Positions 44,129 to 52,725 of a stretch of DNA of 64,000 nt are shown here, one piece after another; the stretch's first letter is position 1; the number at the start of each line of letters is the position of its first letter. Below the pieces are notes generated by a model. It was not told where the DNA came from and made no database searches. It saw nothing but the letters and a program-made list of their open reading frames with translations. The stretch is from NCBI RefSeq assembly GCF_003217235.1, contig NZ_QJTF01000006.1, forward strand, positions 62,001 to 126,000, written 5' to 3'. Both the position numbers and the translations under genes were made by a program. The DNA is from Paramesorhizobium leguminum. Lineage in GTDB: Bacteria; Pseudomonadota; Alphaproteobacteria; Rhizobiales; Rhizobiaceae.

Positions 44129-45112
44129 TCACGCATTTCCAATGAGCACACCTGCTGCGAAAACCAGCGCGCCGCCGAGCACCACCTGAAAGGCGGCGCG
44201 CAGGAACGGTGTCTCCATGAAGCGGTTCTGGATATAGGCGATGACCCACAACTCCACGAACACAACGGCGATGGCGATGCTCGTCGCCGTCCAGAAATGC
44301 GGGATGAGGTAGGGGAGGGCATGGCCGAGGCCGCCCAGCGTCGTCATCAGCCCGTTGGCGACGCCGCGTTTCCATGGAGAGCCGCGACCGGAAAGTTTGC
44401 CGTCATCATGTGCGGCTTCGGTGAAGCCCATCGAGATGCCGGCGCCGATGGAGGCTGACAGGCCGACCAGGAAAGTGGACCAGGTGTTCTGCGTGGCGAA
44501 GGCGGCGGCGAAGATGGGCGCGAGGGTGGAGACCGAGCCGTCCATCAGCCCGGCGAGGCCCGGCTGGATATAGGTGAGCAACCGCTGCCGGCGTTCCGTT
44601 TCGCGTTCTTCCTCCCTCACATCTCCCGGCGTGAGCTTGAGGCCAAGGCGGCTGGCGAGTGATTCATGCTGCTTTTCCTCCATGGCGAGATCGCCAAGCA
44701 GCTTGCGGGTCGATGCATCGCTTACCCGCTTGGATGCCTCGATATAGAAGCGGTAGGCCTGATCCTCCATCGCTTCCGCCGTCTCTCGCACTTTGTCTAT
44801 GCCAAGCGGGCGGACCAGCCAATCGGGCTTGCGCTCATAATAGCCGCTGACATGCTCGCGCCGGATCAGCGGGATACGCTCGCCGAAGCGTTTGCGGAAA
44901 AGGGAGATGAGCCGCTCGCGGTGCCCGTTTTCCTCCGCCGCCATCTCCTCGAAAATCTTCGCCGTCTGGGGGAATTCATTCTTCAGCCCGTCGGCATAGG
45001 AGAGATAGATGCGCCCGTCATCTTCCTCGGACGAGATGGCGAGCGCGAGGATTTCCTGCTCGGACAGCGAGGAAAAGGGGCGACGCCCTGTGCGGAAAAA
45101 GCGGCTGAGCAT
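44129..45112 (-). CDS. mbfA: MbfA-like membrane-bound ferritin/iron exporter
   Basis: 327 residues. The N-terminal half is a ferritin-like four-helix bundle (about 15-165) with iron ligands in EEDDGRIYLSYADGLK, AAEENGHRERLI and AMEEKQHESLA. The C-terminal half is a VIT1-type transporter domain (PGLAGLMDGSVSTLAPIFAAA, SASIGAGISMGFTEAA). In Bradyrhizobium and Agrobacterium MbfA exports iron and is repressed by Irr. A perfect ICE box precedes this gene by 14 nt, which agrees. Confidence 0.92.
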   Translation of the reverse strand: MLSRFFRTGRRPFSSLSEQEILALAISSEEDDGRIYLSYADGLKNEFPQTAKIFEEMAAEENGHRERLISLFRKRFGERIPLIRREHVSGYYERKPDWLVRPLGIDKVRETAEAMEDQAYRFYIEASKRVSDASTRKLLGDLAMEEKQHESLASRLGLKLTPGDVREEERETERRQRLLTYIQPGLAGLMDGSVSTLAPIFAAAFATQNTWSTFLVGLSASIGAGISMGFTEAAHDDGKLSGRGSPWKRGVANGLMTTLGGLGHALPYLIPHFWTATSIAIAVVFVELWVIAYIQNRFMETPFLRAAFQVVLGGALVFAAGVLIGNA

Positions 45113-45126
45113 TTGGCGGGTCTCTG

Positions 45127-45143
45127 TTTAGAATAATTCTAAA
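45127..45143. promoter_or_regulatory. Irr-binding ICE box before mbfA
   Basis: TTTAGAA-TAA-TTCTAAA matches the iron control element consensus TTTAGAA-N3-TTCTAAA exactly. Its closeness to the start codon suggests repression by Irr under low iron. Confidence 0.82.
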
Positions 45144-45164
45144 CTAATATCCAGCTGGGAAATG

Positions 45165-45330
45165 TCAATGCCGAACGTCTCGCTGCGCGGCGATCTTGTA
45201 AACCTCGTCGTGATCGCGTTTACCGATTGCAATAACCACGACAAGAATTTCCACGTCGACTACTTCGTAGACCAGCCGGCTTGCACCAGTCTTTTTCAGC
45301 ATCTTCCAAAAACTTGAGCTTATAGCTCAT
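45165..45330 (-). pseudogene. Decayed RelE-type toxin
   Basis: It starts MSYKLKFLEDAEKDW, the opening of RelE/StbE-type toxins, overlapping the antitoxin end. After this the frame fails. The tail SRLVYEVVDVEILVVVIAI-GKRDHDEVYKIAAQRDVRH is intact in another frame, to the stop at 45165. The 166-bp remnant lacks about 35-40 central codons of a normal ~85-residue toxin. I infer an internal deletion that also shifted frame, so no active toxin is made. Confidence 0.82.
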
Positions 45331-45568
45331 CAAGGCTGACCGCGATCTCTTTCTGTCCCTTGCGGGCATCGGCAATGGCGTTGAGTTCCATGTCCTCCAA
45401 TCGGTCCAGCAGCGCCTCATAGGTGCTGGCAGGAATGCAATAAAATGCCGGTTCATTCCGGTTGAGAATGGCAACCGCCGCACCTTCGCCGGCGGCGACG
45501 GTCCCCATCGGGTTCTTTTTCAATTCCGAAATGCTGGCCGCAATTTCAGCCAAGATAACGTGCGGCAT
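45320..45568 (-). CDS. RelB/Phd-type antitoxin
   Basis: 82 residues, complete. The Phd/YefM-like DNA-binding part (VILAEIAASISELKKNPMG, AVAILNRNEPAFYCIPAS) is followed by the toxin-binding tail (YEALLDRLEDMELNAIADAR). It overlaps the decayed toxin start by 11 nt. With a dead partner it is an orphan antitoxin that may still bind its operator at 45583 or protect against related toxins. Confidence 0.86.
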   Translation of the reverse strand: MPHVILAEIAASISELKKNPMGTVAAGEGAAVAILNRNEPAFYCIPASTYEALLDRLEDMELNAIADARKGQKEIAVSLDEL

Positions 45569-45582
45569 TCGACCACTCCAAG

Positions 45583-45618
45583 CCTTTTAAGAGTGCTATA
45601 AATAGCTCTCTTAAAAGG
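45583..45618. promoter_or_regulatory. Operator of the toxin-antitoxin locus
   Basis: CCTTTTAAGAG and CTCTTAAAAGG are perfect 11-bp arms 14 nt apart; inside lies GCTAT-AA-ATAGC. It sits 15 nt before the antitoxin start, as expected for conditional autoregulation. Confidence 0.68.
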
Positions 45619-45651
45619 TCTTATCAAGGGGGCGCGGCTACAACGGCATCA

Positions 45652-46143
45652 TCATAAAATCCGCTGCATGAAAACAAGGTCGAGCCACCGGTCGAATTTG
45701 CGGCCGACTTCGGCCAGGCGTCCGGTTTCGTTGAAGCCGAGCGAGGCATGGAGTGCGATGGACGCGGCATTGCCGGCTTCGATCCCGGCGATCAGCACAT
45801 GTACGCCGCGCCGCTTTGCCTCCTCGATCAGTTCGGTCAGGAGAAGACGGCCTATGCCGCCGCCACGCGCGGTCTTGTCGACATAGACCGAGAGTTCGGC
45901 GGTGTGGCGATAGCCGTCGAAGGCGCGAAACGCGCCATAGCTGGCGTAGCCGATCGTCCGGCCGTCGCGCTCGGCAACGAGGACGGGGAAGCCGGCTTCC
46001 GTGCGCGTCTTCAGCCATGCGCGCCGGTCTTCGAGATCGACAAGTTTCTCGTTCCAGATGGCGGTCGTGTTTTCCACGGCATCATTATAGATGGCGAGAA
46101 TGGCTGGCAGATCGGCTTCGGCCGCATGGCGGATGAGGGGCAT
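45652..46143 (-). CDS. GNAT N-acetyltransferase, phosphinothricin-type
   Basis: 163 residues from ATG 46143; upstream in-frame sequence overlaps the next gene and is a shadow. MPLIRHAAEADLPAILAIYNDAV and TAIWNEKLVDLEDRRAWL are typical of the Pat/Bar subfamily. Motif A is KTARGGGIGRLLLTELI, and AGNAASIALHASLGF is motif B. These enzymes acetylate phosphinothricin, methionine derivatives or similar amines. The substrate is not defined here. Confidence 0.86.
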   Translation of the reverse strand: MPLIRHAAEADLPAILAIYNDAVENTTAIWNEKLVDLEDRRAWLKTRTEAGFPVLVAERDGRTIGYASYGAFRAFDGYRHTAELSVYVDKTARGGGIGRLLLTELIEEAKRRGVHVLIAGIEAGNAASIALHASLGFNETGRLAEVGRKFDRWLDLVFMQRIL

Positions 46144-46148
46144 GATTT

Positions 46149-46658
46149 CTAGATACCTTTGTAAAAGAGGGTGGTGGCGCAGTAGCGGCCGTCCGGGAAC
46201 AGGGCGTAGTTCGGGATGATCCCGGCCTTCTTCCAGCCGAGACGGGCATAGATCGCTTCGGCCGGGCTGCCGGTGGCGGTATCGAGGCAAAGCAGGGTCT
46301 TGCCGCGTTTGCGGGCTTCCGTTCCGAGGCTTTCCATCAGTTGCCGGGCGAGGCCCAGACCGCGCGCCTTGCGGTGGACGAGCAGTTTTTTCACATCGGC
46401 GCGGTGTGGCTGGTTCGGCATTTGCGCCATGCCGATCTGCACCGTGCCGACGATTTTGCTTTGATGCTCCGCTATCAGGAGCACCGTGCTGCCGGCCTCG
46501 ACCTCGGATGCGACACGCGACCAATATGACAGGCCGTCATCCGGCGAGAAGGGCATCATGAACCCGACGGACGCGCCGCCGTTGACGCAATCGGAGAGAA
46601 TTTCGGCGAGGGCAGGGAGAGCTGCGCGGGTCTCATTTGCATCAAGGACTTTGATCAT
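46149..46658 (-). CDS. GNAT N-acetyltransferase
   Basis: 169 residues. Motif A is VHRKARGLGLARQLMESL, followed by CLDTATGSPAEAIYARLGW and an aromatic C-terminus (NYALFPDGRYCATTLFYKGI). It is 5 nt upstream of the Pat-type GNAT on the same strand, and the XRE-cupin gene lies 12 nt upstream. The three genes look like one operon. The XRE-cupin protein may regulate it. Confidence 0.84.
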   Translation of the reverse strand: MIKVLDANETRAALPALAEILSDCVNGGASVGFMMPFSPDDGLSYWSRVASEVEAGSTVLLIAEHQSKIVGTVQIGMAQMPNQPHRADVKKLLVHRKARGLGLARQLMESLGTEARKRGKTLLCLDTATGSPAEAIYARLGWKKAGIIPNYALFPDGRYCATTLFYKGI

Positions 46659-46670
46659 GGGTATTCTCTT

Positions 46671-47255
46671 CTAGAAGCCGGAGCGCCGTTCAAGCACGAT
46701 GGCGTAGCGGGCCGGGGTCTTTGCGGGATTGTGAAAAGTTACGCCCGCCATCAGGGGCATGAACAGGCAATCGCCGGGGTGAAGCCGGTATTCCGTCTCG
46801 CCGACTTTCATTTCCATCTCGCCGGCAAACAGCCACATGTGCTGGGTGATGCCGGCATTGGCGGTCTGCGGGGCGAAGGCGACGCGGGCGCCGGGCGGGA
46901 ATTCCACTTCGATCAGATCGACATTCGAGCCGGTGCCTGACGGTGAAACCGAGCGGCGGATATAGCCGGTGTCGGGATCGCGCCAGACGGGCTGTGCATC
47001 GCGGGCGAGAAAGGGCGAGGCGGGTTGTTCGGCATCAGCGAAGAAGGCCGAAAGCGATGTGCCGAGCGCGGCGCAGAGCCGTGCCAGCAATTGCGCCGTA
47101 GGGCTCGTCTCTCCGCGCTCGATGCGCGAAATCATGGCGCGGCTGACGCCGGAGGCGTCGGCGAGTGTGTCCAGCGTCAACCCTTGCGCCAGACGCTGGC
47201 GGCGCAGGTTTTCGCCGATGGCATTGTCCAAATGGTCGATGTCGTTTTCCATCAT
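46671..47255 (-). CDS. XRE-family regulator with cupin domain
   Basis: 194 residues. The HTH (about 14-66) has LRRQRLAQGLTLDTLADASG and SRAMISRIERGETSPT. The cupin domain (about 105-190) has ITQHMWLFAGEMEMKVGE and YRLHPGDCLFMPLMAGVTFHNP. This class often controls adjacent transport or acetyltransferase genes and binds a small ligand in the cupin. It heads a three-gene operon. An inverted repeat overlapping its start may be its operator. Confidence 0.88.
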   Translation of the reverse strand: MMENDIDHLDNAIGENLRRQRLAQGLTLDTLADASGVSRAMISRIERGETSPTAQLLARLCAALGTSLSAFFADAEQPASPFLARDAQPVWRDPDTGYIRRSVSPSGTGSNVDLIEVEFPPGARVAFAPQTANAGITQHMWLFAGEMEMKVGETEYRLHPGDCLFMPLMAGVTFHNPAKTPARYAIVLERRSGF

Positions 47256-47281
47256 GTTAGAATAATATCCACTATGATGGA
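47248..47281. promoter_or_regulatory. Candidate operator at the XRE-cupin start
   Basis: TCCATCAT and ATGATGGA arms are 18 nt apart, the left arm covering the start codon. The centre TTAGAATAATATCC partly resembles an ICE box, but the second half is too poor to claim Irr control. Confidence 0.38.
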
Positions 47282-47312
47282 GTCAATGGGAGCGTGTCGG
47301 GTAGAGGAAAAT

Positions 47313-47343
47313 AAAAAAGCGGCGGGATTGCCCCGCCACTTTC
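47313..47343 (-). terminator. Rho-independent terminator after glcB
   Basis: On the minus strand AAAGTGGCGGG pairs with CCCGCCGCTTT around a short loop, followed by TTT and AT-rich sequence. It is 30 nt past the glcB stop. Confidence 0.78.
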
Positions 47344-47373
47344 TCGTCAATCAATCTGCTTGTGAAATCTCTC

Positions 47374-49545
47374 TCAGCCCTTCGCCTTCAGCTCCAAGCG
47401 ACGGGCGTGAAGTACCGGCTCGGTATAGCCGTTCGGCTGCTCGCGACCTTTGAAGACGAGATCGCAGGCGGCCTGGAAGGCTACGGAGTTGTCGTAATCG
47501 GCGGCCATCGGGTGGTAGTTGGGGTCGCCCGCGTTCTGTTTGTCGACGACAGCGGCCATGCGCTTCATGGTTTCCATCACTTGGCTCTCGGTGACGACGC
47601 CGTGGTGCAGCCAGTTGGCGATGTGCTGGGAGGAGATGCGCAGCGTGGCGCGGTCCTCCATCAGGCCGACATTGTTGATGTCGGGCACCTTCGAGCAGCC
47701 GACGCCCTGGTCGACCCAGCGCACGACATAGCCGAGGATGCCTTGCGCATTGTTGTCGAGTTCGTGCTGGATGTCTTCCGGCGTCCAGTTGGGCCGGCTT
47801 GCCACGGGAACGGAGAGAATATCGTCAAGCTTGGCGCGGGGGCGGCTCTTCAGCTTTTCCTGCACTTCGGCGACATCAACCTTGTGATAATGCGTGGCGT
47901 GGAGCGTTGCCGCCGTGGGGGAGGGTACCCAGGCGGTGTTGGCGCCGGCCTTGGGGTGGGCGATCTTCTGGTCGAGCATCGCGGCCATCAAATCGGGCAT
48001 CGCCCACATGCCCTTGCCGATCTGCGCATGGCCGGAAAGGCCGCATTCGAGGCCGATATCGACGTTCCAGTTTTCATAGGCACCGATCCAGGCGGCCTGT
48101 TTCATGTCGCCCTTGCGGATCATCGGGCCTGCTTCCATCGAGGTGTGGATTTCATCGCCGGTGCGGTCGAGGAAGCCGGTGTTGATGAAGACCACGCGTT
48201 CTCTGGCGGCGCGGATCGCCTCCTTCAGGTTGATCGTGGTGCGGCGCTCCTCATCCATGATGCCCATCTTCAGCGTGTTGGGCTTCATGCCGATGAGTTT
48301 TTCGACGCGGGCGAAAAGTTCGGAAGCGAAGGCGACTTCTTCCGGCCCGTGCATCTTCGGCTTGACGATATAGACGGAGCCCGCGCGGGAATTCTTGCGC
48401 CGTCCGTTCGGGCCGACATCATGCAGAGCGATGAGGGACGTGAAGGCGGCGTCCATGATGCCCTCAGGGACTTCGTTGCCGTCCGCATCAAGAATAGCGG
48501 GATTGGTCATGAGGTGGCCGACATTGCGGATGAGCATGAGCGAGCGGCCGGGCAGGGTGAGGGGCGCCCCGTTCGGCGCGGTATAGTCCCGGTCGGCGTT
48601 GAGGCGGCGGGTGATCTTGTTGCCGCCCTTCTCGAACGTATCCTCCAGATCGCCCTTCATCAGGCCCAGCCAGTTGCTGTAGACGGCGACCTTGTCCTCG
48701 GCATCGACCGCAGCGATTGAATCCTCGCAGTCCTGAATGGTGGTAAGCGCGGATTCGAGCACCACATCGGCAATATGCGCCGGGTCGGACTTGCCGATCG
48801 AATGGGCGGCATCGATGACGATCTCGGAATGAATGCCGTTCTTGACCAGCAGAACTGCGGAAGGAGAGGCTGGCTTGCCGCGATAGCCCGCGAATTGGCC
48901 GATATCCATGAGACGCGTGGTCGAACCATCGGCAAGGGTGAGGGTGAGAACGCCATCTTCCACGGTGATGCCGGTAACATCCGCCCACTTGCCGGATTCG
49001 AGCGGCGCGCTGTCATCAAGAAACGCCTTGGCCCAGGCAATGACTTTCTCGCCGCGCTTCGGATTATAGCCCTTGCCGCGTTCGGCGCCGTCGGTCTCGG
49101 AAATGGCGTCGGTGCCGTAGAGCGCGTCATAGAGCGAACCCCAGCGGGCATTGGCGGCATTCAGCGCATAGCGGGCATTCATGACGGGAACGACAAGCTG
49201 CGGCCCGGCGGTGACGGCGATTTCAAGATCGACATTTGCAGTTGAGACGGAGAATTTTTCGCCCTCGGGCAGGAGATAGCCGATCTCCTTCAGGAAGGCC
49301 TGGTATTCGTCTTGCGTAAAGCCGGTCTCACGCTTCGCCTTGTACCAGTCATCGATCTTCGCCTGAAACGCATCGCGTTTTGCAAGGAGTTCACGGTTCT
49401 TCGGCGCAAGGTCGGCCACGATTTCCGCAAAGCCGGACCAGAACGCGGCAGGCTCGACGCCGGTGCCGGGGATCGCCTCGTTGTTGATGAAATCATAGAG
49501 TTCGTTTGCGACCTTCAGGCCGTCGATCTCGATGCGTGCGCTCAT
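47374..49545 (-). CDS. glcB: GlcB, malate synthase G
   Basis: 723 residues, the full length for form G. It condenses glyoxylate and acetyl-CoA to malate. Recognisable stretches are [37 protein letters not shown], the catalytic-region [41 protein letters not shown] and [11 protein letters not shown]. No isocitrate lyase is nearby. A hairpin GTGGGT/ACCCAC lies 22 nt before the start, and a terminator follows. Confidence 0.96.
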   Translation of the reverse strand: MSARIEIDGLKVANELYDFINNEAIPGTGVEPAAFWSGFAEIVADLAPKNRELLAKRDAFQAKIDDWYKAKRETGFTQDEYQAFLKEIGYLLPEGEKFSVSTANVDLEIAVTAGPQLVVPVMNARYALNAANARWGSLYDALYGTDAISETDGAERGKGYNPKRGEKVIAWAKAFLDDSAPLESGKWADVTGITVEDGVLTLTLADGSTTRLMDIGQFAGYRGKPASPSAVLLVKNGIHSEIVIDAAHSIGKSDPAHIADVVLESALTTIQDCEDSIAAVDAEDKVAVYSNWLGLMKGDLEDTFEKGGNKITRRLNADRDYTAPNGAPLTLPGRSLMLIRNVGHLMTNPAILDADGNEVPEGIMDAAFTSLIALHDVGPNGRRKNSRAGSVYIVKPKMHGPEEVAFASELFARVEKLIGMKPNTLKMGIMDEERRTTINLKEAIRAARERVVFINTGFLDRTGDEIHTSMEAGPMIRKGDMKQAAWIGAYENWNVDIGLECGLSGHAQIGKGMWAMPDLMAAMLDQKIAHPKAGANTAWVPSPTAATLHATHYHKVDVAEVQEKLKSRPRAKLDDILSVPVASRPNWTPEDIQHELDNNAQGILGYVVRWVDQGVGCSKVPDINNVGLMEDRATLRISSQHIANWLHHGVVTESQVMETMKRMAAVVDKQNAGDPNYHPMAADYDNSVAFQAACDLVFKGREQPNGYTEPVLHARRLELKAKG

Positions 49546-49566
49546 GGCAGCTACTCCTCGTTAATT

Positions 49567-49587
49567 GTGGGTAGGGTTGAAACCCAC
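49567..49587. promoter_or_regulatory. Inverted repeat upstream of glcB
   Basis: GTGGGT-N9-ACCCAC. It could be an operator or an mRNA hairpin in the glcB leader; no regulator is identified. Confidence 0.35.
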
Positions 49588-49654
49588 GCTGAGAGTTTCG
49601 TCAATCCGTCAAAGATGAATATCATTTTCAACGGGATGACAAAAATCCGGCAGA

Positions 49655-50527
49655 TTATAGCCCTACCAGCCGCCGAATGTCCTCCGGCTGCATTCCCGCC
49701 TCGCGCAGGGAACGGAGCGCCGTGTCTCCCCGGCTTTTGGAAAGCTTGCGGCCATCTTCGCCCAGGATCAGGTCATGATGGTGGTAGAGCGGTACGGGGA
49801 GACCGAGTATATCCTGCAGCAACCGGTGCACGGCGGTGGCGTGGAAAAGATCGCGGCCGCGCACGACGTGGGTGGCACCTTGCAGCGCATCATCGATGAC
49901 GACGGAAAGATGATAGCTCGTGGGCGTTTCCTTGCGTGCGATGACGACATCGCCCCAACGCGATGGGTCGGCGGCGATGCGGCCTGTCTCACCCGCCGGT
50001 CCCGCGCCGGTTTCATCCCAGTATAAATCCCTGCCGTAGCGGGCCATGGCCTTTTCCACATCGAGGCGCCAGGCGAAGGGTTCGCCAGCGGCGATGCGGA
50101 GGCGGCGTTCAGCGGCTGGCATGGTGCGTTCGTCGGTGGGGTAATGCGGCGTACCGTCGGGGTCATGCGGCCATTCGCGGCCATCGCGCGTCCATTCATC
50201 GATGCGGGCGCGCACCTCGCCCCGGCTCATGAAAGCGGGGTAAACCAGCCCGGCTTCGATGAGCGTGTCGAGCGCTGCCTGGTAATCCGCGAAATGCTCC
50301 GACTGGCGGCGCACCGGCTCTTCCCATTCAAGCCCGAGCCAGCGCAAATCCTCTATCAGATGGTGCTCCAGTTCCGGGGCGCAGCGGGCGGTGTCGATAT
50401 CTTCGATGCGTAGGAGAAAGCGGCCATCGGCTTCTCCCGCCATGCGCGCGTTCAGAAGCGCTGAGTAGGCGTGGCCCAGATGCAAGAGGCCGTTGGGGCT
50501 GGGGGCAAAGCGGAAAATGGGTTTCAT
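49655..50527 (-). CDS. gluQ: GluQ-RS, glutamyl-Q tRNA(Asp) synthetase
   Basis: 290 residues. The class I HIGH motif is HLGH (16-19) in APSPNGLLHLGHAYSALLNAR, and KMSKS is KLSKS in GEDGRKLSKSRGDTALRSL. The protein lacks the anticodon-binding half of GltX, which defines GluQ-RS. It attaches glutamate to queuosine in tRNA-Asp. Length and motifs are normal. Confidence 0.93.
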   Translation of the reverse strand: MKPIFRFAPSPNGLLHLGHAYSALLNARMAGEADGRFLLRIEDIDTARCAPELEHHLIEDLRWLGLEWEEPVRRQSEHFADYQAALDTLIEAGLVYPAFMSRGEVRARIDEWTRDGREWPHDPDGTPHYPTDERTMPAAERRLRIAAGEPFAWRLDVEKAMARYGRDLYWDETGAGPAGETGRIAADPSRWGDVVIARKETPTSYHLSVVIDDALQGATHVVRGRDLFHATAVHRLLQDILGLPVPLYHHHDLILGEDGRKLSKSRGDTALRSLREAGMQPEDIRRLVGL

Positions 50528-50586
50528 AGCGGAAGATTACCGATAGGGTCCATTTGCGATTTAAAGCGAAGGACGTATTTTTTATC

Positions 50587-50629
50587 GCATGATCAATTAC
50601 GAAAAGTCTGCAACTTTTTGGGATCATGC
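50587..50629. repeat. GATC-type palindromic repeat, copy 2
   Basis: GCATGATC and GATCATGC arms enclose GAAAAGTCTGCAACTTTTTG. It shares its core with the copy at 26084-26126 and lies between the divergent gluQ and alkA genes. Confidence 0.7.
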
Positions 50630-50646
50630 AAGACAAGGACAGCCAA

Positions 50647-51291
50647 ATGCGGCGCATCGATACGCTTGACGATATAGAGGAAGGCATCCGCGCGCTGGTG
50701 GCGGGCGATGAGCGTCTTCACGCTATCCGCGCCGCCGTGGCAAGTGTGCCGCTTCGCCGCTCCGAGCCGGGGTTTGAAAGCCTCGCCTCGATCATCGTGG
50801 CGCAGCAGGTCTCGACCGCGAGCGCGGCGGCGATCTGGGGGAGGCTCAAGGCTCATATCGATCCGCTGACGCCGGAGAATTATCTGGCGGCTGGCGAGGA
50901 GGCTTGGCGGCTTTCCGGCCTGTCGCGACCCAAGCAGGCCACGCTCGCTCATGTCTCGCAGGCTGTTCTTGCGGGGAAGCTTGATCTTCTCGGCCTGTGC
51001 GACCATCCGGCGGACGAGGCGATCACTACGATGACGGCCATCAAGGGTATCGGCCCATGGACGGCGGAGGTCTACCTTCTGTTTTCGGCAGGCCATCCGG
51101 ATGTATTTCCGGCAGGCGATGTGGCGTTGCAGGCGGCAGTGGGCCATGCCTTCGGGCATGAGGCGCGCCCTGATGCCAAGAATCTGCGCGCTTTCGCTGA
51201 AATATGGTCGCCATGGCGCGGCGTGGCGGCGCGGCTGTTCTGGGCTTATTACGCGGTTATTCGCGGCAGAGAGGCCGCTCCCCTTTTATAA
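50647..51291 (+). CDS. DNA-3-methyladenine glycosylase II, AlkA-type
   Basis: 214 residues from ATG 50647 (AAGGA 7 nt upstream; 50626 also in frame). The HhH-GPD fold is shown by ASIIVAQQVSTASAAAIWGRL, the hairpin TMTAIKGIGPWTAEVYLLF and the catalytic Asp in DVFPAGDVALQ. It removes alkylated bases in base excision repair. The N-terminal AlkA-N domain of E. coli is absent, as in short AlkA proteins. Confidence 0.9.
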   Translation: MRRIDTLDDIEEGIRALVAGDERLHAIRAAVASVPLRRSEPGFESLASIIVAQQVSTASAAAIWGRLKAHIDPLTPENYLAAGEEAWRLSGLSRPKQATLAHVSQAVLAGKLDLLGLCDHPADEAITTMTAIKGIGPWTAEVYLLFSAGHPDVFPAGDVALQAAVGHAFGHEARPDAKNLRAFAEIWSPWRGVAARLFWAYYAVIRGREAAPLL

Positions 51292-51462
51292 TCTTTGCAA
51301 AAAGAAACCAAAATACGAGGAATTGATAGGCGAGACGCCTTCGTTCTCGTTTTGCGCTTCACATTAGTGTCACCTCAGGCTTACATTATAGATGTCGGCT
51401 GGTTGAATTCTTTGTTTCCAAGCAGGTCCGTTCCTGGACTTGCTCCAAAGGAGGGTGATTCC

Positions 51463-52020
51463 TTGACGGTAGCCGTGTCGCCCGGCGGGTTGCCCGCGCT
51501 GGTATTAAATGCGGACTACCGTCCGCTGAGCTACTATCCCTTGTCGCTCTGGTCCTGGCAGGACGCGATCAAGGCGGTCTTTCTTGACCGTGTGAATATC
51601 GTTGCCGAATACGATCATGAAGTGGCCTCGCCCTCCTTTTCCATGCGCGTGCCGAGCGTCGTCTGTCTCAAGAGCTATGTGCGCCCCTCGCGCAATCCGG
51701 CCTTCACCCGGTTCAACGTTTTCCTGCGCGACCGCTTCGAATGCCAATATTGCGGCACGCATGATGACCTGACCTTCGATCACGTCATCCCGCGCCGGCA
51801 TGGCGGCGAGACGACATGGGAGAATGTCGTGGCGGCCTGTTCGCCCTGTAACTTACGCAAGGGCGGCATGATGCCGGCGGAGGCCAAGATGTGGCCACGG
51901 CAAAAGGCTTTTGCGCCAAGCGTGCATGATCTGCATAACAATGGCCGGCTGTTCCCGCCGAATTTTTTGCATGAGAGCTGGGTTGATTATCTCTATTGGG
52001 ATGTCGAGCTGGAACCCTGA
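51463..52020 (+). CDS. HNH endonuclease-domain protein
   Basis: 185 residues from TTG 51463, which has an ideal AAAGGAGGG ribosome site; earlier in-frame ATG 51295 would add unrelated residues. LPALVLNADYRPLSYYPLSL is a conserved opening in alphaproteobacterial members. The HNH/zinc part has FECQYCG, LTFDHVIPRRHGGETTWENVVAAC and SPCNLRKGG, with all metal cysteines and the catalytic His. The cellular role is unknown; it is widely kept in this group as a chromosomal gene. Confidence 0.88.
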   Translation: MTVAVSPGGLPALVLNADYRPLSYYPLSLWSWQDAIKAVFLDRVNIVAEYDHEVASPSFSMRVPSVVCLKSYVRPSRNPAFTRFNVFLRDRFECQYCGTHDDLTFDHVIPRRHGGETTWENVVAACSPCNLRKGGMMPAEAKMWPRQKAFAPSVHDLHNNGRLFPPNFLHESWVDYLYWDVELEP

Positions 52021-52022
52021 TC

Positions 52023-52144
52023 GGAAACGGATGAGGCCGGTCTGCAAATGGCGCTTTGCTGTGCTCCGGTGCTCACGTACCCAAAAGTACGCTCCGCTCC
52101 GGTGCTCGCAAATCACCATTTTCGACTCGGCCTGATCCGTTTCC
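52023..52144. repeat. Palindromic mini-element between HNH and dsbB genes
   Basis: GGAAACGGATGAGGCCG (52023-52039) and CGGCCTGATCCGTTTCC (52128-52144) are 17-bp ends with one mismatch. Inside lie two GCTCCGGTGCTC repeats and a CGTAC/GTACG hairpin. Confidence 0.72.
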
Positions 52145-52154
52145 CGGTAGAGCC

Positions 52155-52694
52155 TTACGATCTTTTATCCGATCGGGTGAATGCGCCATAAAACCCAACG
52201 CTAAGCAAAATCAGGCTCGCCACGGCGTTCCAGCCGGCAAAGGAGAGACCGAGGAAGCGGCCTGCAGCCGTGTCACATGCGGGCGGGCGGATCGAATTGA
52301 TATCGCCCAGGAGATTGCCGGCATTGGTGGTGATCGACATGCTTGCCGCCGAGCAATCGGTGGGGCCGGCCCAGAATTTCCACTCCACGCCCGCGTGGAA
52401 GACCGCGAGCGCAAGGCCGTAGGTCATCAGCAGCGCGCCCGCCAGCAGGAGACCCCGCACGAGCCAGCCGGGCCATTTCAAGCCACCGGCGAGAGCGGCG
52501 ATGAGCATCAATGGCGCGCCGATATAATAGGGGGTGCGCTCTTCGAGGCAGAGCTTGCAGGGCATGAAGCCGCCCAGATGCTGGAAGCCTAGCGCTCCGC
52601 CGACAGTCGCGGCCATGGCGAGGCCGAGGAAGATGGCGGCAACGGTCTGGGTGCGACCGGAGGGTGCGCGGAGCGAGGCGATATCGAGGGACAT
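52155..52694 (-). CDS. DsbB-family disulfide bond oxidoreductase
   Basis: 179 residues with four membrane helices. The first redox pair is CKLC (46-49) after the first helix. The second pair is Cys114 and Cys140 in the second periplasmic loop (PTDCSAAS, PPACDTAAG). DsbB reoxidises DsbA and passes electrons to quinone. The partner dsbA is not nearby. Confidence 0.87.
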   Translation of the reverse strand: MSLDIASLRAPSGRTQTVAAIFLGLAMAATVGGALGFQHLGGFMPCKLCLEERTPYYIGAPLMLIAALAGGLKWPGWLVRGLLLAGALLMTYGLALAVFHAGVEWKFWAGPTDCSAASMSITTNAGNLLGDINSIRPPACDTAAGRFLGLSFAGWNAVASLILLSVGFYGAFTRSDKRS

Positions 52695-52725
52695 GGACCG
52701 ATCCTGTACGGCTTTATTTCAGGCT

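Noticed and set aside
45652-46524. 290-residue version of the Pat-type GNAT
   Set aside because: The upstream part overlaps the next GNAT gene in another frame; the family begins at MPLIRHA (46143).
47256-47275. Second ICE box before the XRE-cupin gene
   Set aside because: TTAGAATAATATCC keeps one half-site only; the other half departs at several positions.
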